DNA of 64,000 bases from Acanthacorydalis orientalis (Eukaryota > Arthropoda > Insecta > Megaloptera > Corydalidae), in assembly GCA_034766995.1 (NCBI GenBank), contig CM068316.1:23909090-23973089 (forward strand), in the 5' to 3' direction. Positions 15,017 through 30,000 of the stretch are shown here, piece by piece. The position numbers and the translations under genes are program-made. Every line of letters starts with the position of its first letter. Within the stretch, counting starts at the first letter, position 1. A model generated the notes under the pieces. The model was not told where the DNA came from and searched no databases. It saw only the letters and a list, made by a program, of their open reading frames with translations.

Positions 15017-18000
15017 TTTGCCGAAAGATTTTGCTACTATTATATAGAAGTAAGTTACTTTTATCGAAATAACACGAAATATGTGTACATTATCGGGATA
15101 TTTTGTGAAATTATCACTAAAATCGCGTTTTTGTCGCTTCAAATAGCAATATTTTTCATATAAACGTGATTTTCAACTACCAGACTCAAGATTTGCCGAA
15201 AGATTTTGCTACTATAATATAGAAGTAAGTTACTTTTATCGAAATAACACGAAATATGTGTACATTATCGGGATATTTTGTGAAATTATCACTAAAATCG
15301 CGTTTTGTCGCTTCAAATAGCAATATTTTTCATATAAACGTGATTTTCAACTACCAGACTCAAGATTTGCCGAAAGATTTTGCTACTATTATATAGAACT
15401 AAGTTGCTTTTATCGAAATAACACGAAATATGTGTACATTATCGGGATATTTTGTGAAATTATCACTAAAATCGCGTTTTTGTCGCTTCAAATAGCAATA
15501 TTTTTCATATAAACGTGATTTTCAACTACCAGACTCAAGATTTGCCGAAAGATTTTGCTACTATTATATAGAAGTAAGTTACTTTTATCGAAATAACACG
15601 AAATATGTGTACATTATCGGGATATTTTGTGAAATTATCACTAAAATCGCGTTTTTGTCGCTTCAAATAGCAATATTTTTCATATAAACGTGATTTTCAA
15701 CTACCAGACTCAAGATTTGCCGAAAGATTTTGCTACTATTATATAGAAGTAAGTTACTTTTATCGAAATAACACGAAATATGTGTACATTATCGGGATAT
15801 TTTGTGAAATTATCACTAAAATCGCGTTTTTGTCGCTTCAAATAGCAATATTTTTCATATAAACGTGATTTTCAACTACCAGACTCAAGATTTGCCGAAA
15901 GATTTTGCTACTATTATATAGAAGTAAGTTACTTTTATCGAAATAACACGAAATATGTGTACATTATCGGGATATTTTGTGAAATTATCACTAAAATCGC
16001 GTTTTCGTCGCTTCAAATAGCAATATTTTTCATATAAACGTGATTTTCAACTACCAGACTCAAGATTTGCCGAAAGATTTTGCTACTATTATATAGAAGT
16101 AAGTTACTTTTATCGAAATAACACGAAATATGTGTACATTATCGGGATATTTTGTGAAATTATCACTAAAATCGCGTTTTTGTCGCTTCAAATAGCAATA
16201 TTTTTCATATAAACGTGATTTTCAACTACCAGACTCAAGATTTGCCGAAAGATTTTGCTACTATTATATAGAAGTAAGTTACTTTTATCGAAATAACACG
16301 AAATATGTGTACATTATCGGGATATTTTGTGAAATTATCACTAAAATCGCGTTTTTGTCGCTTCAAATAGCAATATTTTTCATATAAACGTGATTTTCAA
16401 CTACCAGACTCAAGATTTGCCGAAAGATTTTGCTACTATTATATAGAAGTAAGTTACTTTTATCGAAATAACACGAAATATGTGTACATTATCGGGATAT
16501 TTTGTGAAATTATCACTAAAATCGCGTTTTTGTCGCTTCAAATAGCAATATTTTTCATATAAACGTGATTTTCAACTACCAGACTCAAGATTTGCCGAAA
16601 GATTTTGCTACTATTATATAGAAGTAAGTTACTTTTATCGAAATAACACGAAATATGTGTACATTATCGGGATATTTTGTGAAATTATCACTAAAATCGC
16701 GTTTTTGTCGCTTCAAATAGCAATATTTTTCATATAAACGTGATTTTCAACTACCAGACTCAAGATTTGCCGAAAGATTTTGCTACTATTATATAGAAGT
16801 AAGTTACTTTTATCGAAATAACACGAAATATGTGTACATTATCGGGATATTTTGTGAAATTATCACTAAAATCGCGTTTTTGTCGCTTCAAATAGCAATA
16901 TTTTTCATATAAACGTGATTTTCAACTACCAGACTCAAGATTTGCCGAAAGATTTTGCTACTATTATATAGAAGTAAGTTACTTTTATCGAAATAACACG
17001 AAATATGTGTACATTATCGGGATATTTTGTGAAATTATCACTAAAATCGCGTTTTTGTCGCTTCAAATAGCAATATTTTTCATATAAACGTGATTTTCAA
17101 CTACCAGACTCAAGATTTGCCGAAAGATTTTGCTACTATTATATAGAAGTAAGTTACTTTTATCGAAATAACACGAAATATGTGTACATTATCGGGATAT
17201 TTTGTGAAATTATCACTAAAATCGCGTTTTTGTCGCTTCAAATAGCAATATTTTTCATATAAACGTGATTTTCAACTACCAGACTCAAGATTTGCCGAAA
17301 GATTTTGCTACTATTATATAGAAGTAAGTTACTTTTATCGAAATAACACGAAATATGTGTACATTATCGGGATATTTTGTGAAATTATCACTAAAATCGC
17401 GTTTTTGTCGCTTCAAATAGCAATATTTTTCATATAAACGTGATTTTCAACTACCAGACTCAAGATTTGCCGAAAGATTTTGCTACTATTATATAGAAGT
17501 AAGTTACTTTTATCGAAATAACACGAAATATGTGTACATTATCGGGATATTTTGTGAAATTATCACTAAAATCGCGTTTTTGTCGCTTCAAATAGCAATA
17601 TTTTTCATATAAACGTGATTTTCAACTACCAGACTCAAGATTTGCCGAAAGATTTTGCTACTATTATATAGAAGTAAGTTACTTTTATCGAAATAACACG
17701 AAATATGTGTACATTATCGGGATATTTTGTGAAATTATCACTAAAATCGCGTTTTTGTCGCTTCAAATAGCAATATTTTTCATATAAACGTGATTTTCAA
17801 CTACCAGACTCAAGATTTGCCGAAAGATTTTGCTACTATTATATAGAAGTAAGTTACTTTTATCGAAATAACACGAAATATGTGTACATTATCGGGATAT
17901 TTTGTGAAATTATCACTAAAATCGCGTTTTTGTCGCTTCAAATAGCAATATTTTTCATATAAACGTGATTTTCAACTACCAGACTCAAGATTTGCCGAAA

Positions 18001-21000
18001 GATTTTGCTACTATTATATAGAAGTAAGTTACTTTTATCGAAATAACACGAAATATGTGTACATTATCGGGATATTTTGTGAAATTATCACTAAAATCGC
18101 GTTTTTGTCGCTTCAAATAGCAATATTTTTCATATAAACGTGATTTTCAACTACCAGACTCAAGATTTGCCGAAAGATTTTGCTACTATTATATAGAAGT
18201 AAGTTACTTTTATCGAAATAACACGAAATATGTGTACATTATCGGGATATTTTGTGAAATTATCACTAAAATCGCGTTTTTGTCGCTTCAAATAGCAATA
18301 TTTTTCATATAAACGTGATTTTCAACTACCAGACTCAAGATTTGCCGAAAGATTTTGCTACTATTATATAGAAGTAAGTTACTTTTATCGAAATAACACG
18401 AAATATGTGTACATTATCGGGATATTTTGTGAAATTATCACTAAAATCGCGTTTTTGTCGCTTCAAATAGCAATATTTTTCATATAAACGTGATTTTCAA
18501 CTACCAGACTCAAGATTTGCCGAAAGATTTTGCTACTATTATATAGAAGTAAGTTACTTTTATCGAAATAACACGAAATATGTGTACATTATCGGGATAT
18601 TTTGTGAAATTATCACTAAAATCGCGTTTTTGTCGCTTCAAATAGCAATATTTTTCATATAAACGTGATTTTCAACTACCAGACTCAAGATTTGCCGAAA
18701 GATTTTGCTACTATTATATAGAAGTAAGTTACTTTTATCGAAATAACACGAAATATGTGTACATTATCGGGATATTTTGTGAAATTATCACTAAAATCGC
18801 GTTTTTGTCGCTTCAAATAGCAATATTTTTCATATAAACGTGATTTTCAACTACCAGACTCAAGATTTGCCGAAAGATTTTGCTACTATTATATAGAAGT
18901 AAGTTACTTTTATCGAAATAACACGAAATATGTGTACATTATCGGGATATTTTGTGAAATTATCACTAAAATCGCGTTTTTGTCGCTTCAAATAGCAATA
19001 TTTTTCATATAAACGTGATTTTCAACTACCAGACTCAAGATTTGCCGAAAGATTTTGCTACTATTATATAGAAGTAAGTTACTTTTATCGAAATAACACG
19101 AAATATGTGTACATTATCGGGATATTTTGTGAAATTATCACTAAAATCGCGTTTTTGTCGCTTCAAATAGCAATATTTTTCATATAAACGTGATTTTCAA
19201 CTACCAGACTCAAGATTTGCCGAAAGATTTTGCTACTATTATATAGAAGTAAGTTACTTTTATCGAAATAACACGAAATATGTGTACATTATCGGGATAT
19301 TTTGTGAAATTATCACTAAAATCGCGTTTTTGTCGCTTCAAATAGCAATATTTTTCATATAAACGTGATTTTCAACTACCAGACTCAAGATTTGCCGAAA
19401 GATTTTGCTACTATTATATAGAAGTAAGTTACTTTTATCGAAATAACACGAAATATGTGTACATTATCGGGATATTTTGTGAAATTATCACTAAAATCGC
19501 GTTTTTGTCGCTTCAAATAGCAATATTTTTCATATAAACGTGATTTTCAACTACCAGACTCAAGATTTGCCGAAAGATTTTGCTACTATTATATAGAAGT
19601 AAGTTACTTTTATCGAAATAACACGAAATATGTGTACATTATCGGGATATTTTGTGAAATTATCACTAAAATCGCGTTTTTGTCGCTTCAAATAGCAATA
19701 TTTTTCATATAAACGTGATTTTCAACTACCAGACTCAAGATTTGCCGAAAGATTTTGCTACTATTATATAGAAGTAAGTTACTTTTATCGAAATAACACG
19801 AAATATGTGTACATTATCGGGATATTTTGTGAAATTATCACTAAAATCGCGTTTTTGTCGCTTCAAATAGCAATATTTTTCATATAAACGTGATTTTCAA
19901 CTACCAGACTCAAGATTTGCCGAAAGATTTTGCTACTATTATATAGAAGTAAGTTACTTTTATCGAAATAACACGAAATATGTGTACATTATCGGGATAT
20001 TTTGTGAAATTATCACTAAAATCGCGTTTTTGTCGCTTCAAATAGCAATATTTTTCATATAAACGTGATTTTCAACTACCAGACTCAAGATTTGCCGAAA
20101 GATTTTGCTACTATTATATAGAAGTAAGTTACTTTTATCGAAATAACACGAAATATGTGTACATTATCGGGATATTTTGTGAAATTATCACTAAAATCGC
20201 GTTTTTGTCGCTTCAAATAGCAATATTTTTCATATAAACGTGATTTTCAACTACCAGACTCAAGATTTGCCGAAAGATTTTGCTACTATTATATAGAAGT
20301 AAGTTACTTTTATCGAAATAACACGAAATATGTGTACATTATCGGGATATTTTGTGAAATTATCACTAAAATCGCGTTTTTGTCGCTTCAAATAGCAATA
20401 TTTTTCATATAAACGTGATTTTCAACTACCAGACTCAAGATTTGCCGAAAGATTTTGCTACTATTATATAGAAGTAAGTTACTTTTATCGAAATAACACG
20501 AAATATGTGTACATTATCGGGATATTTTGTGAAATTATCACTAAAATCGCGTTTTTGTCGCTTCAAATAGCAATATTTTTCATATAAACGTGATTTTCAA
20601 CTACCAGACTCAAGATTTGCCGAAAGATTTTGCTACTATTATATAGAAGTAAGTTACTTTTATCGAAATAACACGAAATATGTGTACATTATCGGGATAT
20701 TTTGTGAAATTATCACTAAAATCGCGTTTTTGTCGCTTCAAATAGCAATATTTTTCATATAAACGTGATTTTCAACTACCAGACTCAAGATTTGCCGAAA
20801 GATTTTGCTACTATTATATAGAAGTAAGTTACTTTTATCGAAATAACACGAAATATGTGTACATTATCGGGATATTTTGTGAAATTATCACTAAAATCGC
20901 GTTTTTGTCGCTTCAAATAGCAATATTTTTCATATAAACGTGATTTTCAACTACCAGACTCAAGATTTGCCGAAAGATTTTGCTACTATTATATAGAAGT

Positions 21001-24000
21001 AAGTTACTTTTATCGAAATAACACGAAATATGTGTACATTATCGGGATATTTTGTGAAATTATCACTAAAATCGCGTTTTTGTCGCTTCAAATAGCAATA
21101 TTTTTCATATAAACGTGATTTTCAACTACCAGACTCAAGATTTGCCGAAAGATTTTGCTACTATTATATAGAAGTAAGTTACTTTTATCGAAATAACACG
21201 GAATATGTGTACATTATCGGGATATTTTGTGAAATTATCACTAAAATCGCGTTTTTGTCGCTTCAAATAGCAATATTTTTCATATAAACGTGATTTTCAA
21301 CTACCAGACTCAAGATTTGCCGAAAGATTTTGCTACTATTATATAGAAGTAAGTTACTTTTATCGAAATAACACGAAATATGTGTACATTATCGGGATAT
21401 TTTGTGAAATTATCACTAAAATCGCGTTTTTGTCGCTTCAAATAGCAATATTTTTCATATAAACGTGATTTTCAACTACCAGACTCAAGATTTGCCGAAA
21501 GATTTTGCTACTATTATATAGAAGTAAGTTACTTTTATCGAAATAACACGAAATATGTGTACATTATCGGGATATTTTGTGAAATTATCACTAAAATCGC
21601 GTTTTTGTCGCTTCAAATAGCAATATTTTTCATATAAACGTGATTTTCAACTACCAGACTCAAGATTTGCCGAAAGATTTTGCTACTATTATATAGAAGT
21701 AAGTTACTTTTATCGAAATAACACGAAATATGTGTACATTATCGGGATATTTTGTGAAATTATCACTAAAATCGCGTTTTTGTCGCTTCAAATAGCAATA
21801 TTTTTCATATAAACGTGATTTTCAACTACCAGACTCAAGATTTGCCGAAAGATTTTGCTACTATTATATAGAAGTAAGTTACTTTTATCGAAATAACACG
21901 AAATATGTGTACATTATCGGGATATTTTGTGAAATTATCACTAAAATCGCGTTTTTGTCGCTTCAAATAGCAATATTTTTCATATAAACGTGATTTTCAA
22001 CTACCAGACTCAAGATTTGCCGAAAGATTTTGCTACTATTATATAGAAGTAAGTTACTTTTATCGAAATAACACGAAATATGTGTACATTATCGGGATAT
22101 TTTGTGAAATTATCACTAAAATCGCGTTTTTGTCGCTTCAAATAGCAATATTTTTCATATAAACGTGATTTTCAACTACCAGACTCAAGATTTGCCGAAA
22201 GATTTTGCTACTATTATATAGAAGTAAGTTACTTTTATCGAAATAACACGAAATATGTGTACATTATCGGGATATTTTGTGAAATTATCACTAAAATCGC
22301 GTTTTTGTCGCTTCAAATAGCAATATTTTTCATATAAACGTGATTTTCAACTACCAGACTCAAGATTTGCCGAAAGATTTTGCTACTATTATATAGAAGT
22401 AAGTTACTTTTATCGAAATAACACGAAATATGTGTACATTATCGGGATATTTTGTGAAATTATCACTAAAATCGCGTTTTTGTCGCTTCAAATAGCAATA
22501 TTTTTCATATAAACGTGATTTTCAACTACCAGACTCAAGATTTGCCGAAAGATTTTGCTACTATTATATAGAAGTAAGTTACTTTTATCGAAATAACACG
22601 AAATATGTGTACATTATCGGGATATTTTGTGAAATTATCACTAAAATCGCGTTTTTGTCGCTTCAAATAGCAATATTTTTCATATAAACGTGATTTTCAA
22701 CTACCAGACTCAAGATTTGCCGAAAGATTTTGCTACTATTATATAGAAGTAAGTTACTTTTATCGAAATAACACGAAATATGTGTACATTATCGGGATAT
22801 TTTGTGAAATTATCACTAAAATCGCGTTTTTGTCGCTTCAAATAGCAATATTTTTCATATAAACGTGATTTTCAACTACCAGACTCAAGATTTGCCGAAA
22901 GATTTTGCTACTATTATATAGAAGTAAGTTACTTTTATCGAAATAACACGAAATATGTGTACATTATCGGGATATTTTGTGAAATTATCACTAAAATCGC
23001 GTTTTTGTCGCTTCAAATAGCAATATTTTTCATATAAACGTGATTTTCAACTACCAGACTCAAGATTTGCCGAAAGATTTTGCTACTATTATATAGAAGT
23101 AAGTTACTTTTATCGAAATAACACGAAATATGTGTACATTATCGGGATATTTTGTGAAATTATCACTAAAATCGCGTTTTTGTCGCTTCAAATAGCAATA
23201 TTTTTCATATAAACGTGATTTTCAACTACCAGACTCAAGATTTGCCGAAAGATTTTGCTACTATTATATAGAAGTAAGTTACTTTTATCGAAATAACACG
23301 AAATATGTGTACATTATCGGGATATTTTGTGAAATTATCACTAAAATCGCGTTTTTGTCGCTTCAAATAGCAATATTTTTCATATAAACGTGATTTTCAA
23401 CTACCAGACTCAAGATTTGCCGAAAGATTTTGCTACTATTATATAGAAGTAAGTTACTTTTATCGAAATAACACGAAATATGTGTACATTATCGGGATAT
23501 TTTGTGAAATTATCACTAAAATCGCGTTTTTGTCGCTTCAAATAGCAATATTTTTCATATAAACGTGATTTTCAACTACCAGACTCAAGATTTGCCGAAA
23601 GATTTTGCTACTATTATATAGAAGTAAGTTACTTTTATCGAAATAACACGGAATATGTGTACATTATCGGGATATTTTGTGAAATTATCACTAAAATCGC
23701 GTTTTTGTCGCTTCAAATAGCAATATTTTTCATATAAACGTGATTTTCAACTACCAGACTCAAGATTTGCCGAAAGATTTTGCTACTATTATATAGAAGT
23801 AAGTTACTTTTATCGAAATAACACGAAATATGTGTACATTATCGGGATATTTTGTGAAATTATCACTAAAATCGCGTTTTTGTCGCTTCAAATAGCAATA
23901 TTTTTCATATAAACGTGATTTTCAACTACCAGACTCAAGATTTGCCGAAAGATTTTGCTACTATTATATAGAACTAAGTTACTTTTATCGAAATAACACG

Positions 24001-27000
24001 AAATATGTGTACATTATCGGGATATTTTGTGAAATTATCACTAAAATCGCGTTTTTGTCGCTTCAAATAGCAATATTTTTCATATAAACGTGATTTTCAA
24101 CTACCAGACTCAAGATTTGCCGAAAGATTTTGCTACTATTATATAGAAGTAAGTTACTTTTATCGAAATAACACGGAATATGTGTACATTATCGGGATAT
24201 TTTGTGAAATTATCACTAAAATCGCGTTTTTGTCGCTTCAAATAGCAATATTTTTCATATAAACGTGATTTTCAACTACCAGACTCAAGATTTGCCGAAA
24301 GATTTTGCTACTATTATATAGAAGTAAGTTACTTTTATCGAAATAACACGAAATATGTGTACATTATCGGGATATTTTGTGAAATTATCACTAAAATCGC
24401 GTTTTTGTCGCTTCAAATAGCAATATTTTTCATATAAACGTGATTTTCAACTACCAGACTCAAGATTTGCCGAAAGATTTTGCTACTATTATATAGAAGT
24501 AAGTTACTTTTATCGAAATAACACGAAATATGTGTACATTATCGGGATATTTTGTGAAATTATCACTAAAATCGCGTTTTTGTCGCTTCAAATAGCAATA
24601 TTTTTCATATAAACGTGATTTTCAACTACCAGACTCAAGATTTGCCGAAAGATTTTGCTACTATTATATAGAAGTAAGTTACTTTTATCGAAATAACACG
24701 AAATATGTGTACATTATCGGGATATTTTGTGAAATTATCACTAAAATCGCGTTTTTGTCGCTTCAAATAGCAATATTTTTCATATAAACGTGATTTTCAA
24801 CTACCAGACTCAAGATTTGCCGAAAGATTTTGCTACTATTATATAGAAGTAAGTTACTTTTATCGAAATAACACGAAATATGTGTACATTATCGGGATAT
24901 TTTGTGAAATTATCACTAAAATCGCGTTTTTGTCGCTTCAAATAGCAATATTTTTCATATAAACGTGATTTTCAACTACCAGACTCAAGATTTGCCGAAA
25001 GATTTTGCTACTATTATATAGAAGTAAGTTACTTTTATCGAAATAACACGGAATATGTGTACATTATCGGGATATTTTGTGAAATTATCACTAAAATCGC
25101 GTTTTTGTCGCTTCAAATAGCAATATTTTTCATATAAACGTGATTTTCAACTACCAGACTCAAGATTTGCCGAAAGATTTTGCTACTATTATATAGAAGT
25201 AAGTTACTTTTATCGAAATAACACGAAATATGTGTACATTATCGGGATATTTTGTGAAATTATCACTAAAATCGCGTTTTTGTCGCTTCAAATAGCAATA
25301 TTTTTCATATAAACGTGATTTTCAACTACCAGACTCAAGATTTGCCGAAAGATTTTGCTACTATTATATAGAAGTAAGTTACTTTTATCGAAATAACACG
25401 AAATATGTGTACATTATCGGGATATTTTGTGAAATTATCACTAAAATCGCGTTTTTGTCGCTTCAAATAGCAATATTTTTCATATAAACGTGATTTTCAA
25501 CTACCAGACTCAAGATTTGCCGAAAGATTTTGCTACTATTATATAGAAGTAAGTTACTTTTATCGAAATAACACGAAATATGTGTACATTATCGGGATAT
25601 TTTGTGAAATTATCACTAAAATCGCGTTTTCGTCGCTTCAAATAGCAATATTTTTCATATAAACGTGATTTTCAACTACCAGACTCAAGATTTGCCGAAA
25701 GATTTTGCTACTATTATATAGAACTAAGTTACTTTTATCGAAATAACACGAAATATGTGTACATTATCGGGATATTTTGTGAAATTATCACTAAAATCGC
25801 GTTTTTGTCGCTTCAAATAGCAATATTTTTCATATAAACGTGATTTTCAACTACCAGACTCAAGATTTGCCGAAAGATTTTGCTACTATTATATAGAAGT
25901 AAGTTACTTTTATCGAAATAACACGGAATATGTGTACATTATCGGGATATTTTGTGAAATTATCACTAAAATCGCGTTTTTGTCGCTTCAAATAGCAATA
26001 TTTTTCATATAAACGTGATTTTCAACTACCAGACTCAAGATTTGCCGAAAGATTTTGCTACTATTATATAGAAGTAAGTTACTTTTATCGAAATAACACG
26101 AAATATGTGTACATTATCGGGATATTTTGTGAAATTATCACTAAAATCGCGTTTTTGTCGCTTCAAATAGCAATATTTTTCATATAAACGTGATTTTCAA
26201 CTACCAGACTCAAGATTTGCCGAAAGATTTTGCTACTATTATATAGAACTAAGTTACTTTTATCGAAATAACACGAAATATGTGTACATTATCGGGATAT
26301 TTTGTGAAATTATCACTAAAATCGCGTTTTTGTCGCTTCAAATAGCAATATTTTTCATATAAACGTGATTTTCAACTACCAGACTCAAGATTTGCCGAAA
26401 GATTTTGCTACTATTATATAGAAGTAAGTTACTTTTATCGAAATAACACGGAATATGTGTACATTATCGGGATATTTTGTGAAATTATCACTAAAATCGC
26501 GTTTTTGTCGCTTCAAATAGCAATATTTTTCATATAAACGTGATTTTCAACTACCAGACTCAAGATTTGCCGAAAGATTTTGCTACTATTATATAGAAGT
26601 AAGTTACTTTTATCGAAATAACACGAAATATGTGTACATTATCGGGATATTTTGTGAAATTATCACTAAAATCGCGTTTTTGTCGCTTCAAATAGCAATA
26701 TTTTTCATATAAACGTGATTTTCAACTACCAGACTCAAGATTTGCCGAAAGATTTTGCTACTATTATATAGAAGTAAGTTACTTTTATCGAAATAACACG
26801 AAATATGTGTACATTATCGGGATATTTTGTGAAATTATCACTAAAATCGCGTTTTTGTCGCTTCAAATAGCAATATTTTTCATATAAACGTGATTTTCAA
26901 CTACCAGACTCAAGATTTGCCGAAAGATTTTGCTACTATTATATAGAAGTAAGTTACTTTTATCGAAATAACACGAAATATGTGTACATTATCGGGATAT

Positions 27001-30000
27001 TTTGTGAAATTATCACTAAAATCGCGTTTTTGTCGCTTCAAATAGCAATATTTTTCATATAAACGTGATTTTCAACTACCAGACTCAAGATTTGCCGAAA
27101 GATTTTGCTACTATTATATAGAAGTAAGTTACTTTTATCGAAATAACACGAAATATGTGTACATTATCGGGATATTTTGTGAAATTATCACTAAAATCGC
27201 GTTTTTGTCGCTTAAAATAGTGCTATTTTCCATATAAACGTGATTTTCAACTACCAGACTCAAGATTTGCCGAAAGATTTTGCTACTATTATATAGAAGT
27301 AAGTTACTTTTATCGAAATAACACGGAATATGTGTACATTTTGGGATATTTTTTGAAATTATCACTAAAATCGCGTTTTTGTCGCTTCAAATAGCAATAT
27401 TTTTCATATAAACGTGATTTTCAACTACCAGACTCAAGATTTGCCGAAAGATTTTGCTACTATTATATAGAACTAAGTTACTTTTATCGAAATAACACGA
27501 AATATGTGTACATTATCGGGATATTTTGTGAAATTATCACTAAAATCGCGTTTTTGTCGCTTCAAATAGCAATATTTTTCATATAAACGTGATTTTCAAC
27601 TACCAGACTCAAGATTTGCCGAAATATTTTGCTACTATTATATAGAAGTAAGTTACTTTTATCGAAATAACACGAAATATGTGTACATTATCGGGATATT
27701 TTGTGAAATTATCACTAAAATCGCGTTTTTGTCGCTTCAAATAGCAATATTTTTCATATAAACGTGATTTTCAACTACCAGACTCAAGATTTGCCGAAAG
27801 ATTTTGCTACTATTATATAGAAGTAAGTTACTTTTATCGAAATAACACGAAATATGTGTACATTATCGGGATATTTTGTGAAATTATCACTAAAATCGCG
27901 TTTTCGTCGCTTCAAATAGCAATATTTTTCATATAAACGTGATTTTCAACTACCAGACTCAAGATTTGCCGAAAGATTTTGCTACTATTATATAGAAGTA
28001 AGTTACTTTTATCGAAATAACACGAAATATGTGTACATTATCGGGATATTTTGTGAAATTATCACTAAAATCGCATTTTTGACGCTTCAAATAGAAATAT
28101 TTTTCATATAAACGTGATTTTCAACTACCAGACTCAAGATTTGCCGAAAGATTTTGCTACTATTATATAGAAGTAAGTTACTTTTATCGAAATAACACGG
28201 AATATGTGTACATTATCGGGATATTTTGTGAAATTATCACTAAAATCGCGTTTTTGTCGCTTCAAATAGCAATATTTTTCATATAAACGTGATTTTCAAC
28301 TACCAGACTCAAGATTTGCCGAAAGATTTTGCTACTATTATATAGAAGTAAGTTACTTTTATCGAAATAACACGAAATATGTGTACATTATCGGGATATT
28401 TTGTGAAATTATCACTAAAATCGCGTTTTTGTCGCTTCAAATAGCAATATTTTTCATATAAACGTGATTTTCAACTACCAGACTCAAGATTTGCCGAAAG
28501 ATTTTGCTACTATTATATAGAAGTAAGTTACTTTTATCGAAATAACACGAAATATGTGTACATTATCGGGATATTTTGTGAAATTATCACTAAAATCGCG
28601 TTTTTGTCGCTTCAAATAGCAATATTTTTCATATAAACGTGATTTTCAACTACCAGACTCAAGATTTGCCGAAAGATTTTGCTACTATTATATAGAAGTA
28701 AGTTACTTTTATCGAAATAACACGAAATATGTGTACATTATCGGGATATTTTGTGAAATTATCACTAAAATCGCGTTTTTGTCGCTTCAAATAGCAATAT
28801 TTTTCATATAAACGTGATTTTCAACTACCAGACTCAAGATTTGCCGAAAGATTTTGCTACTATTATATAGAAGTAAGTTACTTTTATCGAAATAACACGA
28901 AATATGTGTACATTATCGGGATATTTTGTGAAATTATCACTAAAATCGCGTTTTTGTCGCTTCAAATAGCAATATTTTTCATATAAACGTGATTTTCAAC
29001 TACCAGACTCAAGATTTGCCGAAAGATTTTGCTACTATTATATAGAAGTAAGTTACTTTTATCGAAATAACACGAAATATGTGTACATTATCGGGATATT
29101 TTGTGAAATTATCACTAAAATCGCGTTTTTGTCGCTTCAAATAGCAATATTTTTCATATAAACGTGATTTTCAACTACCAGACTCAAGATTTGCCGAAAG
29201 ATTTTGCTACTATTATATAGAAGTAAGTTACTTTTATCGAAATAACACGAAATATGTGTACATTATCGGGATATTTTGTGAAATTATCACTAAAATCGCG
29301 TTTTTGTCGCTTCAAATAGCAATATTTTTCATATAAACGTGATTTTCAACTACCAGACTCAAGATTTGCCGAAAGATTTTGCTACTATTATATAGAAGTA
29401 AGTTACTTTTATCGAAATAACACGAAATATGTGTACATTATCGGGATATTTTGTGAAATTATCACTAAAATCGCGTTTTTGTCGCTTCAAATAGCAATAT
29501 TTTTCATATAAACGTGATTTTCAACTACCAGACTCAAGATTTGCCGAAAGATTTTGCTACTATTATATAGAAGTAAGTTACTTTTATCGAAATAACACGA
29601 AATATGTGTACATTATCGGGATATTTTGTGAAATTATCACTAAAATCGCGTTTTTGTCGCTTCAAATAGCAATATTTTTCATATAAACGTGATTTTCAAC
29701 TACCAGACTCAAGATTTGCCGAAAGATTTTGCTACTATTATATAGAACTAAGTTACTTTTATCGAAATAACACGAAATATGTGTACATTATCGGGATATT
29801 TTGTGAAATTATCACTAAAATCGCGTTTTTGTCGCTTCAAATAGCAATATTTTTCATATAAACGTGATTTTCAACTACCAGACTCAAGATTTGCCGAAAG
29901 ATTTTGCTACTATTATATAGAAGTAAGTTACTTTTATCGAAATAACACGAAATATGTGTACATTATCGGGATATTTTGTGAAATTATCACTAAAATCGCG

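Noticed and set aside
14894..15163. Open frames across the gap and in the satellite (also 27,135-27,365)
   Set aside because: They are made of satellite repeats, include the N run or rely on a small deletion, and carry no protein features.
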